A stretch of 43,743 bases of DNA from Chloroflexota bacterium (GTDB lineage Bacteria > Chloroflexota > UBA6077 > JACCZL01): NCBI GenBank assembly GCA_020845495.1, contig JADLFM010000075.1, forward strand, positions 1 through 43,743, read 5' to 3'. Under the pieces are notes generated by a model. That model made no database searches, was not told the origin of the DNA, and saw nothing but the letters and a program-made list of their open reading frames with translations. Positions 33,338 to 41,437 of this stretch are shown here, piece by piece. Both the position numbers and the translations under genes were made by a program. Every line of letters starts with the position of its first letter. Position 1 is the stretch's first letter.

Positions 33338-35779
33338 TCAGGCCGACCGTGCCAGACGCAACGCTTGCTTCCGTAAGAACTGAACGAACGCGTCCGGTGC
33401 AAGCGGTCGTGAGAAATAGTAGCCTTGCCCGCGCTCGCACCGTAGCGCCTTGAGAAGCGTCGCCTGCTGCGGCGTCTCGATCCCCTCGGCCGTCACGGTC
33501 AGGCCGAGCGCGTGTGCCAGCGACGCGATCGCCTCGACGATGGCCCGGTCCTTCTGCCCGCCAAGGGCGCGCACAAACGACTGGTCGATCTTCAACGTAT
33601 CGACCGGCAGGCGCTGAAGATAGCTGAGCGACGAGTAGCCTGTGCCGAAATCGTCGATGGCAAGGCTCACCCCGGAGTCCTTCAGAGCCTGAAGCTTCGC
33701 CAAGATCTCGTGCCCATCGCCGACCAGCATGCTCTCCGTAATCTCAAGCTCCACACTTGCTGCGTTGATGCCCGTCTCGCGCAATGCGTCGGCAACGATA
33801 TCCACCAGATCAGCCCGCTGGAACTGACGCACCGAGAGATTGACGCTGACGAAGAATGGAGGGGGTGTGATTCCTGAGGCTCGCCATCTTCCAAGCTGGG
33901 CACATGCTTGCCGCAACACCCACCAGCCCAGCGGCACGATCAGCCCGTTCTCTTCGGCCATCGGGATGAACTCAGATGGCGGGATGAGGCCACGTCGAGG
34001 ATGCTTCCAGCGGACCAGGGCTTCGGCTCCCAGCACCCGGCCGGATTCGAGATCGACCAGCGGCTGAAAGTGCAGGCGCAACTCATCACGCTCGACGGCC
34101 CGTCTCAGCTCGCTCTCAAGGTCAAGCCGATCAACGGAGAACTGGCCGGTGCTCGGGTCAAAGACGCTATGGCGTGCCCGCCCGGCATCCTTGGCACGGT
34201 ACAGCGCCAGGTCAGCCGCACTGAGAAGATCGCGCGATGTCGCAAGCTCCGGTGTGCTCAAGGCGATGCCGATGCTGGCGGTCACGAACACTTCGTGCCC
34301 GTCGATGGTGAACGGAGCGCTCAGCGCCTCGAGCAGGTGATCGGCGACCATGGCTGCATGAGGCGCGCCGTCGATCTCCTCGATCAGCATCGTCAGTTCG
34401 TCGCCGCCGAGCCGCGCGAGCGTATCGCCCGGTCGCAACGTAGCTGCGAGCCGGTGCCCCGTAGCAACAAGGAGCGCATCGCCGGCGGCGTGTCCGAGGC
34501 TATCGTTCACGACCTTGAATCGGTCGAGATCGAGGAAGAGCACCGCGATTTGTCCACCGCTGCGCTGTCTCCGAGCAAGTGCTTGCTCGAGCCGATCGAG
34601 AAACAGCGCACGATTTGGCAGGCCAGTCAGCGCATCATTGAATGCCTGTCGTCGAAGCTGCTCCTCTAACTCCTTGCGCTCGGTGATGTCGCGGCAGTTG
34701 AGCACCAGGCCGCCCACGCTCCGATCCTGAAGCAGGTTGCTGGCCGTCACTTCGATCTGCCGCCAACTGCCGTCCGCGTGGCGCAACCTCAAATCAAACG
34801 ACGCATTGCCCCCCTGGGCCGGGAGTCGCGCCTCGAACGTGTCGAGCAGGTGGGCGACGTCCTCATCGTGGACCAGATCGCGGAAGTGTCGGCCGACAAT
34901 CCCGTCCGGATCAATACCAAGCACAGACCAGGCCGCGGGGCTGACGTAGCTCACGGCTAACGCAGAGTCGAGAATCAGAATGACGTCTGAGGAGTGCTGG
35001 ACCAGCGATCTGAACCGGCGCTCGCTGCTCTCCACTCGGTCGAACAGCTGGCGGTTCAGCCGCGCCTTTTCCGTCAATTCGTGTGCGGCGGCCCGCACGA
35101 GCCGGAACAGCAGCAGATAGAGCAGCGCGCTGAAGCCGACCATGCTCGCGGCGGCAAACATCTGCATCTCATGAACGTGGTCGGCGAGCGGCTCGAAAGG
35201 CTCCTCGGCCTCGAAGTACCCCAGCAGGCGGTCGTCTTGTACGATAGGTTGAAACGCCCGCAATCGGCGGTCTTCCCCACGTGTCTCGATGACGTGACGC
35301 GCGGGCGGAATACCTACGGTGCCAACCGGCATTGCCGGTGCAGCGAAGGGTGACGGCCGGCTCTCGTAGAGCACCTGGCCAGATGCATTCCAGATGGCTG
35401 CTCGTTCGATGGGCGGACCGAGAACGCGATCCTGAACACGCACATGGAGCGCGTCAAGATCGTCACCCCGGAACGTAATCGTGCCGTCAGCGATCGGAAG
35501 CGCCGGACGGATGACACGCTCGAACCGGTCCCCGGCCTCCGCCACGGCCTTCCCGAGCAGATACTGTTCGACCACGACGCCCATGGCGAAGAGCACAATC
35601 CCGGTCGCGGCAACGGTGATGATCAGGCTAATGAGATGAAACGAGCGTAGAAGATTGACGCTGCCGTCAGCGAACGCCTGACCACCGCCCGTCGTCGGGC
35701 CGGCGTGGGCTCGCCCGACCGGTGCTGTGCGTCGCACTGGGCGCTGGTCGGAAGGAGTGTCGCGGCCGGTATCAATCAT
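33338..35779 (-). CDS. Membrane sensor PAS-GGDEF-EAL protein (c-di-GMP turnover)
   Basis: 813 residues from ATG 35779; a GTG at 35833 is possible. A transmembrane helix (LISLIITVAATGIVLFAMGVV) and a second one (MVGFSALLYLLLFRLVRAA) bracket an extracellular sensor of about 170 residues. A PAS domain (VQHSSDVILILDSALAVSYV) follows, then GGDEF with ARLGGDELTMLI (GGDEL, close to consensus) and EAL with GAEALVRWKHP, EITESMLVGD, DDFGTGYSSLSYL and KIDQSFV. Both catalytic domains look intact, so it could make and break c-di-GMP. A single-gene unit. Confidence 0.92.
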   Translation of the reverse strand: MIDTGRDTPSDQRPVRRTAPVGRAHAGPTTGGGQAFADGSVNLLRSFHLISLIITVAATGIVLFAMGVVVEQYLLGKAVAEAGDRFERVIRPALPIADGTITFRGDDLDALHVRVQDRVLGPPIERAAIWNASGQVLYESRPSPFAAPAMPVGTVGIPPARHVIETRGEDRRLRAFQPIVQDDRLLGYFEAEEPFEPLADHVHEMQMFAAASMVGFSALLYLLLFRLVRAAAHELTEKARLNRQLFDRVESSERRFRSLVQHSSDVILILDSALAVSYVSPAAWSVLGIDPDGIVGRHFRDLVHDEDVAHLLDTFEARLPAQGGNASFDLRLRHADGSWRQIEVTASNLLQDRSVGGLVLNCRDITERKELEEQLRRQAFNDALTGLPNRALFLDRLEQALARRQRSGGQIAVLFLDLDRFKVVNDSLGHAAGDALLVATGHRLAATLRPGDTLARLGGDELTMLIEEIDGAPHAAMVADHLLEALSAPFTIDGHEVFVTASIGIALSTPELATSRDLLSAADLALYRAKDAGRARHSVFDPSTGQFSVDRLDLESELRRAVERDELRLHFQPLVDLESGRVLGAEALVRWKHPRRGLIPPSEFIPMAEENGLIVPLGWWVLRQACAQLGRWRASGITPPPFFVSVNLSVRQFQRADLVDIVADALRETGINAASVELEITESMLVGDGHEILAKLQALKDSGVSLAIDDFGTGYSSLSYLQRLPVDTLKIDQSFVRALGGQKDRAIVEAIASLAHALGLTVTAEGIETPQQATLLKALRCERGQGYYFSRPLAPDAFVQFLRKQALRLARSA

Positions 35780-36236
35780 GGCATGAAGGCTCTCTTCCAC
35801 TAACGTCCCGGCGCCCGCCAAGAGTGTCGACACTGCTCGCGAGATCAGCCCCTGATGCCGTGAGTTCCCAGGATAATCAACTCTCGCCGCATACGTCGGT
35901 AGGCTCCATTACAGGCCGTAGCCCTGCTACAGGCCGTGGCCCTGCGGCTCGCGCTGGGATCGCGCGGCTCGTCATCGGCAGCCGCAATGCCCCCCCGGCG
36001 ACGGCGCTCCGGTTCCCGTTCATGCGCCAGTTCAGGCCCAGAGTGCCGGCAGGCGCTGTCCAGGCGATCCAGAGACCGACGATGGCGCGCCGTGCGGGCA
36101 TGACTCCGGTCATGCCCGGCTGACCTGTTGACATGACTCCTGTCACGTCAGCAGGCCATTCCAGGTGACCGGCCGCACTCGCCCTGTCTCTCGATGCTAT
36201 GTACGCTGGTGACAGCCAGTGCTCGGAGGTCGGTCG
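35780..36236. other. Long intergenic region with tandem repeat and hairpin
   Basis: Divergent region between the GGDEF-EAL gene and the P460 gene. An 18-bp unit (tacaggccgtRgccctgc) is duplicated head-to-tail at 35910-35927 and 35928-35945 with one A/G difference. A hairpin at 36096-36117 has 9-bp perfect arms (GGGCATGAC / GTCATGCCC) and a TCCG loop, followed by another tgac...gtca repeat near 36121-36142. No convincing gene: the long minus-strand frame across it is Arg-rich antisense shadow. These elements may bind regulators. Confidence 0.55.
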
Positions 36237-37097
36237 ATGCGCCGCCTGTCGCTGCGTGCCGCGTTCGCCGTTGTTGCCGTGGCCTTGACCACGCTCGTCA
36301 CGTGGGGTGGGATGCCCCCGCTCGCGACGGCCCAACAGCCGCCGCCCGGCCCGGCCCCGACCGAGGACCGCGTCGGCTTCCCCGAAGGGTACCGCGAGAC
36401 ATACACAGTTATGTTCGTGCTGGACCGTCCGGACAACAAGCAGGTCCGCGTAATCTACGGCAACAGCGCGGCGGTCTCCGGCCAGTATGGCGCGCCATTC
36501 CCATACGGCTCGATCATGGTGATGGAGACCTGGAGTACGAAGAAAGACGAGGCCGGGAACGTCCTGCTGGACGCGAACGAGCGGTACGAGCGCGATGCCC
36601 TCCAGGGAGTCTTTGTCCAGCGCAAGGAGCCGGGCTTCGGCGAAGCGTACGGTGTTCAGCGCAGCGGCGAGTGGGAGTACGTGGCGTTCCGGCCTGACGG
36701 CAGCTACTCCAGCCCGCCCCAGAACACGAACGCGTGCGCCTCGTGCCACCAGGACGCCGGCAAGACGCGCGACTGGTCGTTCCGGACGAATCTGTTTTTC
36801 CTCGGACGGAGCGGCGCGGTCCCGACCGCCCCGCCCGGCCTGGTCGACGCCGGGCGCGCGCTGGTTGCGCAGTACGTGTTCCTACCGGGCACGGCCCCCG
36901 TCAAGCGGGGGACGACGCTGACCTGGGCCAACGAGGACGAGGCCGTGCATACCATCGTCGCCGACGATGGATCGTTTGGGTCCGGGCGGCTCGGGCTTGG
37001 CGCGACCTTCTCGCACACGTTCGAGACGGTCGGCACGGTCAGCTACTCCTGCACGATCCACCCGAGCATGAAAGCGCAAGTGGTCGTGATAGACTGA
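36237..37097 (+). CDS. Exported cytochrome P460-like / cupredoxin fusion
   Basis: 286 residues from ATG 36237 (GGAGGT at 36225-36230). Signal peptide MRRLSLRAAFAVVAVALTTL to TAQQ. The first domain has GYRETYTVMFVLDRPDNK and the haem c site CASCHQD (CxxCH at about residue 166), as in cytochrome P460-like proteins. From about residue 205 a cupredoxin follows: TLTWANEDEAVHTIVADDG (first Cu His) and SYSCTIHPSMKAQVVV (Cys, His, Met ligands), a type 1 copper site. The fusion would move electrons between haem and copper outside the membrane; the substrate is unknown. Confidence 0.82.
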   Translation: MRRLSLRAAFAVVAVALTTLVTWGGMPPLATAQQPPPGPAPTEDRVGFPEGYRETYTVMFVLDRPDNKQVRVIYGNSAAVSGQYGAPFPYGSIMVMETWSTKKDEAGNVLLDANERYERDALQGVFVQRKEPGFGEAYGVQRSGEWEYVAFRPDGSYSSPPQNTNACASCHQDAGKTRDWSFRTNLFFLGRSGAVPTAPPGLVDAGRALVAQYVFLPGTAPVKRGTTLTWANEDEAVHTIVADDGSFGSGRLGLGATFSHTFETVGTVSYSCTIHPSMKAQVVVID

Positions 37098-37164
37098 GCC
37101 GCGCCTGATCCCGTAGCGCCTCCAAGATAGTCCGAAGTCGGGCTCCGCAGGGCCGGGCCCGACG

Positions 37165-38382
37165 ATGCTCCACCACGAGGAGAGGATGGCGGATGAACGT
37201 CGCCTGCTGCGGCTGATCGGGCTCGGCCTGCCGCTGGCCGTCTGGATCCTGGGCGTGGTGACGCCCCTGCCGGGCGGATGGTCGGCGGGCGGCCTGGGGC
37301 TGTACAGTGCGCTGCTCCTGGGCGTCGCCGTCGCGGAGCGCGCTGCTCCGGACGCGTCGGCTCCGCTCGGTCGCCGTCTGCTGTGGCTCCTTCTGGAAAT
37401 AGCGCTCTGCTTTGCCGTCGTCCGGACGCACGGCACGCTGATCCGTCCGGCATTCGTCTATCTCGTGCCCGCTTGCCGTGCGCTGCCAATGTTCGGCGAG
37501 CGCCGAGGGATCCTGCTCGGGCTGTTGATCTGGCCGGCCTACCTGCTCAACGTCGGGCTCGACATCTGGCCCGACCGCCTCCACGAGTACCCGAACTACG
37601 TGTTGATCCTGCTCGTGGTCTGGGCCGCCGCAGTCATCCCGGTCGTCGCGAGCCTGAAGCAGGCGACGGCGCGCCGACATGCCGAAGCGCTGTACGCCGA
37701 ACTCAGCGTTGCTCATGAAGAGCTAGCCGCTCTGCACCGGCGAGCGCGCGAGGCCGCCGTCGCCGAGGAGCGGAATCGGCTGGCTCGCGAGATCCATGAC
37801 ACGCTCGCCCACTACCTGACGGTCGTGAACATTCAGCTCGAGGCCGCCGAGAAGCTGGCGTCAGACCAGCCCTCCCGCTCGCTCGACGCCGTCGGCAGGG
37901 CGCGTCGAGTGACCCTCGAATGCCTACGGGAGGTCCGGCGGTCGGTCGTTGCGCTGCGGGCCGCGACTATCGAGGAGCTTGCTCTGCCCGGGGCGCTCGC
38001 AAAGCTCACACGCGAGTTTGGTGAGAGCACCGGCATCGACGTGACCCTGGACCTCGGAAGCGTCGATGCGCTCCATCTCGCTCCCGAAGCGACCCAGGCA
38101 CTCTATCGGACCGTTCAGGAGGCGCTCACGAACGTCCAGCGCCACGCCCACGCGAGTCGCGCCCGGGTCGCGCTCGAGGCGTCGAATGGCGCTGTCACGC
38201 TGCGAGTCGAAGACGACGGCGTCGGCCCTCGTACCGGGAACGGGGATGTGGGCGGTGGAGGTTTCGGGCTGACCGGGCTGCGCGAGCGGGTGGCGCTGAT
38301 CGGTGGGCGACTCGACTTCGGACCGGGGCGCCATGCTGGCGCGTGCTTGATGGTTACGCTGCCCGTGGAGGCCCGATCATGA
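37165..38382 (+). CDS. Sensor histidine kinase, NarL/DesK type (HisKA_3)
   Basis: 405 residues from ATG 37165; ATG 37186 (AGGAG close upstream) is an alternative. Four to five N-terminal transmembrane helices (LIGLGLPLAVWILGVV, GLYSALLLGVAVAE, LLWLLLEIALCFAVV, GLLIWPAYLLNVGL, VLILLVVWAAAVIPVV) without a large external domain, then AEERNRLAREIHDTLAHYL with the phospho-accepting His, and a HATPase_c domain with QEALTNVQRHAHAS (N box) and RVEDDGVGPRTG. Overlaps the response-regulator gene by ATGA, forming a cognate pair. Confidence 0.92.
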   Translation: MLHHEERMADERRLLRLIGLGLPLAVWILGVVTPLPGGWSAGGLGLYSALLLGVAVAERAAPDASAPLGRRLLWLLLEIALCFAVVRTHGTLIRPAFVYLVPACRALPMFGERRGILLGLLIWPAYLLNVGLDIWPDRLHEYPNYVLILLVVWAAAVIPVVASLKQATARRHAEALYAELSVAHEELAALHRRAREAAVAEERNRLAREIHDTLAHYLTVVNIQLEAAEKLASDQPSRSLDAVGRARRVTLECLREVRRSVVALRAATIEELALPGALAKLTREFGESTGIDVTLDLGSVDALHLAPEATQALYRTVQEALTNVQRHAHASRARVALEASNGAVTLRVEDDGVGPRTGNGDVGGGGFGLTGLRERVALIGGRLDFGPGRHAGACLMVTLPVEARS

Positions 38383-39110
38383 CCGTCGACGTGCCAGAGA
38401 CCACGGATGGCCGCCGCAAGATCTCTATCTTGCTGGTCGACGATCAATCGCTGTTGCGCGAGGGGCTGCGGACGCTCCTGGAACTGCATCCAGACTTACA
38501 CATCGTCGGCGAGGCCGGGGACGGTATCGTGGCCGAAGCGCTGGTCGAGCGTCTCTGCCCCGATGTCGTGCTCATGGATCTCAGGATGCCCCATCGCGAC
38601 GGTGTCGAGGCGACCAGACGGATCGTCGAGCGGTGGCCGAGTGTCCAGGTGCTGGTACTGACGACCTTCGACGACGATGACCTGGTCTTCCGGTCGGTCG
38701 AGGCTGGCGCCGCCGGCTATCTGCTCAAAGACGTCGGCTCGGACGCGCTCGCCGACGCGATCCGAGCGGCCCACCGTGGCGAGTCGCCGCTCCAGCCGAG
38801 CGTGGCACGGAAGCTCCTGCATCGCCTCCGCACCGAGCCTCACCGCCATGACCAGCCGCCCGGCAGTTCGCAGGAGGCACACGCCGCTCAATTCGGACGC
38901 CCTTTGCACGACCAGGCAGAGCCGCTCACGCTGCGTGAGCTTGACCTCCTGCGACTGCTGGGGCGCGGCGCGACGAATCACGAGATCGCCCAGAGCCTGT
39001 CGCTGACGGATGGGACCGTGAAGAACTACGTCTCGACACTGCTCGGCAAGACTGGCCTCCGCGACCGGACGCAGCTCGCCGTCTGGGCCATCCGCGAGGG
39101 ACTCTCGTAG
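38379..39110 (+). CDS. NarL/FixJ-type response regulator
   Basis: 243 residues from ATG 38379. Receiver domain: ILLVDDQSLLREGL (acidic pocket), VVLMDLRMPHRDGVEATR (phospho-Asp), VLVLTTFDDDDLV and GYLLKDVGSD (Lys). After a 40-residue hydrophilic linker comes the LuxR-type helix-turn-helix: LTLRELDLLRLLGRGATNHE and IAQSLSLTDGTVKNYVSTLL. The linker is longer than usual. Target genes unknown; the P460-cupredoxin gene immediately upstream of the kinase is a reasonable candidate. Confidence 0.93.
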   Translation: MTVDVPETTDGRRKISILLVDDQSLLREGLRTLLELHPDLHIVGEAGDGIVAEALVERLCPDVVLMDLRMPHRDGVEATRRIVERWPSVQVLVLTTFDDDDLVFRSVEAGAAGYLLKDVGSDALADAIRAAHRGESPLQPSVARKLLHRLRTEPHRHDQPPGSSQEAHAAQFGRPLHDQAEPLTLRELDLLRLLGRGATNHEIAQSLSLTDGTVKNYVSTLLGKTGLRDRTQLAVWAIREGLS

Positions 39111-39122
39111 CTGGCGTGCAGC

Positions 39123-39902
39123 TCAGTCGGCAGGTGTCCAGTCCACGGTAGTGAACGGCTCTAGTGCGGTCTCCAGCATCGTCAACGCAGCCCGCACGAT
39201 CTCCCGTTGAAGGTCCGCATCTCCCGGTGTGCCGAGGTTCTTGCCGCGCTCGTGCGGCGTGAACAGCACCCGAGGCGGCATCACCAGAGAAGTTGGCCCG
39301 CGATTCGTCGCGATCTCGACGGTTGGGATACCGGCCTCTTCAAGGGCGCGAGCAATCAGTCCACCGGACTGATGGCACCGTGGTCACACCGGGACCAGCA
39401 GCGCCCCATCAGCGCCGGCCTCTCGCAGCGTCTCTACGACTGCCGGTGCGACCTCATCGCGCATGCGGAACACGTTGGAGAAGTAGCCCATGAAGCTGAC
39501 GGCCCTGGGAGCGACCCTGCCGATCACGCCCTCCGCAGCCAGCTCCTTCAGGCGATCGATCGGATAGACCACGTTGACATCGGCTTGTGCCGTCGAGATG
39601 TCGAAATGCGTGTGCCAGATCTTGAGCGATCGTGGGTCGGCATCGACGTCGAGGACGCGGATCGTGTAGTCGCCTTCGATGTTCGGGCCATCCATGGGAG
39701 GCTGATCGGGCATGCTCAACGCAGCTGAGGTCACTAGCGCGATGGTGGCGTCGGCGAGCGGCTTCGCCAGCGGACGCGGCGCTGCCGGTTCGAGTGCGAG
39801 GCGTGGGACGTCTCGCATCGCCTCACCCCACTGGGCGGCCTCGAGCAGGGGGCGCGCTCGGCGTAGCCACTCGTCGTACGTGCGCTGTTCGTCGACCGTC
39901 AT
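39123..39902 (-). CDS. Second GrdB/PrdB-like selenoprotein B family protein (UGA = Sec173)
   Basis: 259 residues from ATG 39902 if TGA at 39386-39384 is Sec; the true stop is TGA at 39125-39123. Upstream: TIALVTSAALSMPDQPP, NIEGDYTIRVLDVDADP, THFDISTAQADVNVVYPIDR and LAAEGVIGRVAPRAVSFMGY. The junction GALLVPV-U-PRCHQSGGLI gives UxxC exactly as in the family's VUPxCHQ site; then ARALEEAGIPTVEIATNRG, PPRVLFTPHERGKNLG. The best SECIS-like hairpin of the window follows. Shorter than the paralogue at 19150-20358, which carries an additional C-terminal region. Reductive cleavage of C-N or similar bonds is the family theme; substrate unknown. Confidence 0.87.
39355..39373 (-). promoter_or_regulatory. 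SECIS-like hairpin for the UGA at 39384-39386
   Basis: On the minus strand: 8-bp perfect stem ATCAGTCC / GGACTGAT, loop GGT, beginning 10 nt after the TGA. Same loop and spacing as the element of the paralogue at 19644. Confidence 0.7.
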
Positions 39903-40135
39903 GACTACTCCCGTTGATGCGCGAAGCTGCTGATGGCGACATGATAGCCCATCGGCTGATCGACTCGGCCGGTCCCCGCGAACGCTGAGTCGGTCGGAGT
40001 GTCAATGTGGAGGCGAGTTCAGTGAACCGATGCCACTGCCTCAGGGGGCACCCGGCGATCTCAGTTTGAGATTGCGCCAGCAGAGAACATCTGGTCGAGC
40101 CAGCCCAACCGCTCCACCGTGCCTACCACCTCGAC

Positions 40136-40159
40136 GCCCGGCGAACGAATCCGCCGGGC
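40136..40159 (-). terminator. Hairpin downstream of the CGNR regulator gene
   Basis: Perfect 8-bp arms GCCCGGCG / CGCCGGGC with an 8-nt loop, 31 nt past the stop of the minus-strand regulator. No T-run, so the terminator role is tentative. The rest of 39903-40189 shows no gene. Confidence 0.4.
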
Positions 40160-40189
40160 CCAAAGGCCGCACCGTCGAGCGACTGGGGG

Positions 40190-40846
40190 TCATGGTGTCG
40201 CTGGCGCGTCGTCCCGCGTCGCTTCACCGGTGGCGGGAGCGGCATCTGGCTGGCGCCGACGCCGGTAATGGCGGGCGACTCGTGCGCGGTTGCCACAGGT
40301 AGCCGTCGAGCACCAGTGGCGTCGCGGATGTGTCGCGAGGAAGAGCAGGACACAGCCGGGCCCCGCGCAGGCGCGCAGTAGCTGCCGCTGCTCGCTGGCG
40401 AGCAGGTCGATGCACGAGCGGGCGACGAGCGCCAGGGGTAACGCGACGGTCCCCTCCGTTCGGTGACGAGTCAGCGCGCGTGGCGGGACCCCGGCCTCCC
40501 ACTCCAGCGCCGGGTAGCACGGCGCGGCGGCGCTCGCCGCGTTGACATGCGCCAACGCTGCGGCATCGGGCGGCTCGTCGCGCATGGCGGCTCGGAACAG
40601 CACGCGGATCGCCTCACGCATCACAAGGAGACTCGGCAACTCCCCCAGCAGGGCGTCGGCCGAATCTCGATCAGCGCCCATCCGATCAGCCTGAGCGCTA
40701 AGCCAGGCTCGCAGCCCATCAGGCGTGGCGATCAGATCGACCACGCTGCCGCCGGGACCGACTGCCGCGACCGTGTTGACGAGGTCAATCGCCAACGGCT
40801 CGCCGAGCAGCGGGAACACCGGCACAGGGAGCAGATTCTCAGTCAT
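40190..40846 (-). CDS. ABATE-domain / CGNR zinc-finger transcriptional regulator
   Basis: 218 residues from ATG 40846; an earlier in-frame start at 40876 would lie inside the promoter region. The N-terminal ABATE domain opens FPLLGEPLAIDLVNTVAAVG; the C-terminal zinc finger has CAGPGCVLLFLATHPRRHWCSTATCGNRARVARHYRRR-type order (C-x4-C ... WC-x4-C then GNR), the CGNR signature seen as CGNRARVARHY. These are stress- or ligand-linked DNA-binding proteins. Divergent from a VOC gene, with matching ACCATTAG sites in both leaders; it may regulate that operon and itself. Confidence 0.88.
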   Translation of the reverse strand: MTENLLPVPVFPLLGEPLAIDLVNTVAAVGPGGSVVDLIATPDGLRAWLSAQADRMGADRDSADALLGELPSLLVMREAIRVLFRAAMRDEPPDAAALAHVNAASAAAPCYPALEWEAGVPPRALTRHRTEGTVALPLALVARSCIDLLASEQRQLLRACAGPGCVLLFLATHPRRHWCSTATCGNRARVARHYRRRRQPDAAPATGEATRDDAPATP

Positions 40847-40850
40847 GTCC

Positions 40851-40927
40851 CTAATGGTACCAAACACCCTTGACATATTAGAATCGCATGACTAGACTAA
40901 TGTATGAGTGGTCTTCCGAACCATTAG
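40851..40927. promoter_or_regulatory. Paired ACCATTAG sites in the leaders of the divergent genes
   Basis: CTAATGGT at 40851-40858 and ACCATTAG at 40920-40927 form an inverted pair, so each divergent gene has the same 8-mer in its own sense orientation just upstream of its start. One site abuts the ribosome-binding region of the regulator, the other follows the VOC promoter by about 20 nt. Candidate operator sites, probably for the CGNR protein (inference). Confidence 0.5.
40870..40898 (+). promoter_or_regulatory. Sigma-70-type promoter of the VOC/PNPOx operon
   Basis: TTGACA at 40870-40875, 17-bp spacer, TAGACT at 40893-40898; the region is A+T-richer than its surroundings. The -35 is a perfect consensus. 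A minus-strand TAATAT nearby could be the -10 of the divergent regulator promoter. Confidence 0.65.
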
Positions 40928-40945
40928 ATCACCAGGAGGCCTTGC

Positions 40946-41437
40946 ATGAGCACTGCATCTTCCGACCCTACCGTTTCGACCCGCTCCGGCCTCGGAGCGT
41001 TCCTCACCGGGCACATTGGCCTGAACGTGAGCGAGCTTGATCGCTCCAGGGCGTTCTACGAGCGCGTGTTCGGCTTCGACATTCTGGGAGAGTCCCAGCA
41101 GGACGGTCGCCGCTTCGTCTTCCTGGCGAAGGAGGGCAAGCTGGTGCTGACCCTCTGGGAGCAGGCCGAGGGCCGTTTCGACGCCGGTCGCCCCGGCCTC
41201 CACCATCTGTCGTTCCAGGTTGAGAGCATCGACCAGGTTCGCGCAGCCGAGCGGACGCTCCGGGAGCTTGGCGCTGCCTTTGCTCACGACGGCATCGTGC
41301 CGCACGCGGAGGGCGCCGACTCCGGCGGCATCTTCTTCGAGGATCCCGACGGCATTCGCCTGGAGATCTACGCCCCGACCGGCGCGGCTGGCAATCCTGC
41401 CCCGACGTCCGGCGCGCCGACCTGCGGGTTCTTCTGA
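40946..41437 (+). CDS. VOC-family (glyoxalase/dioxygenase-fold) protein
   Basis: 163 residues from ATG 40946 (AGGAGG at 40932-40937). Two beta-alpha-beta-beta-beta modules: TGHIGLNVSELDRSRAFYER with VFGFDILGE, and PGLHHLSFQVESIDQVRAAE with FFEDPDGIRLEIYAP. The metal ligands expected are the His of TGHIG, the His of HHLSF and the Glu of RLEIY, all present. Substrate unknown: the fold covers glyoxalases, fosfomycin/bleomycin resistance proteins and dioxygenases. Co-transcribed with a flavin-barrel protein (1-nt overlap TGATG), a frequent pairing in detoxification. Confidence 0.88.
   Translation: MSTASSDPTVSTRSGLGAFLTGHIGLNVSELDRSRAFYERVFGFDILGESQQDGRRFVFLAKEGKLVLTLWEQAEGRFDAGRPGLHHLSFQVESIDQVRAAERTLRELGAAFAHDGIVPHAEGADSGGIFFEDPDGIRLEIYAPTGAAGNPAPTSGAPTCGFF

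Noticed and set aside
35877..36749. 290-residue minus-strand frame
   Set aside because: It is antisense to the P460-cupredoxin gene and to repeats; no ribosome-binding site or domain.
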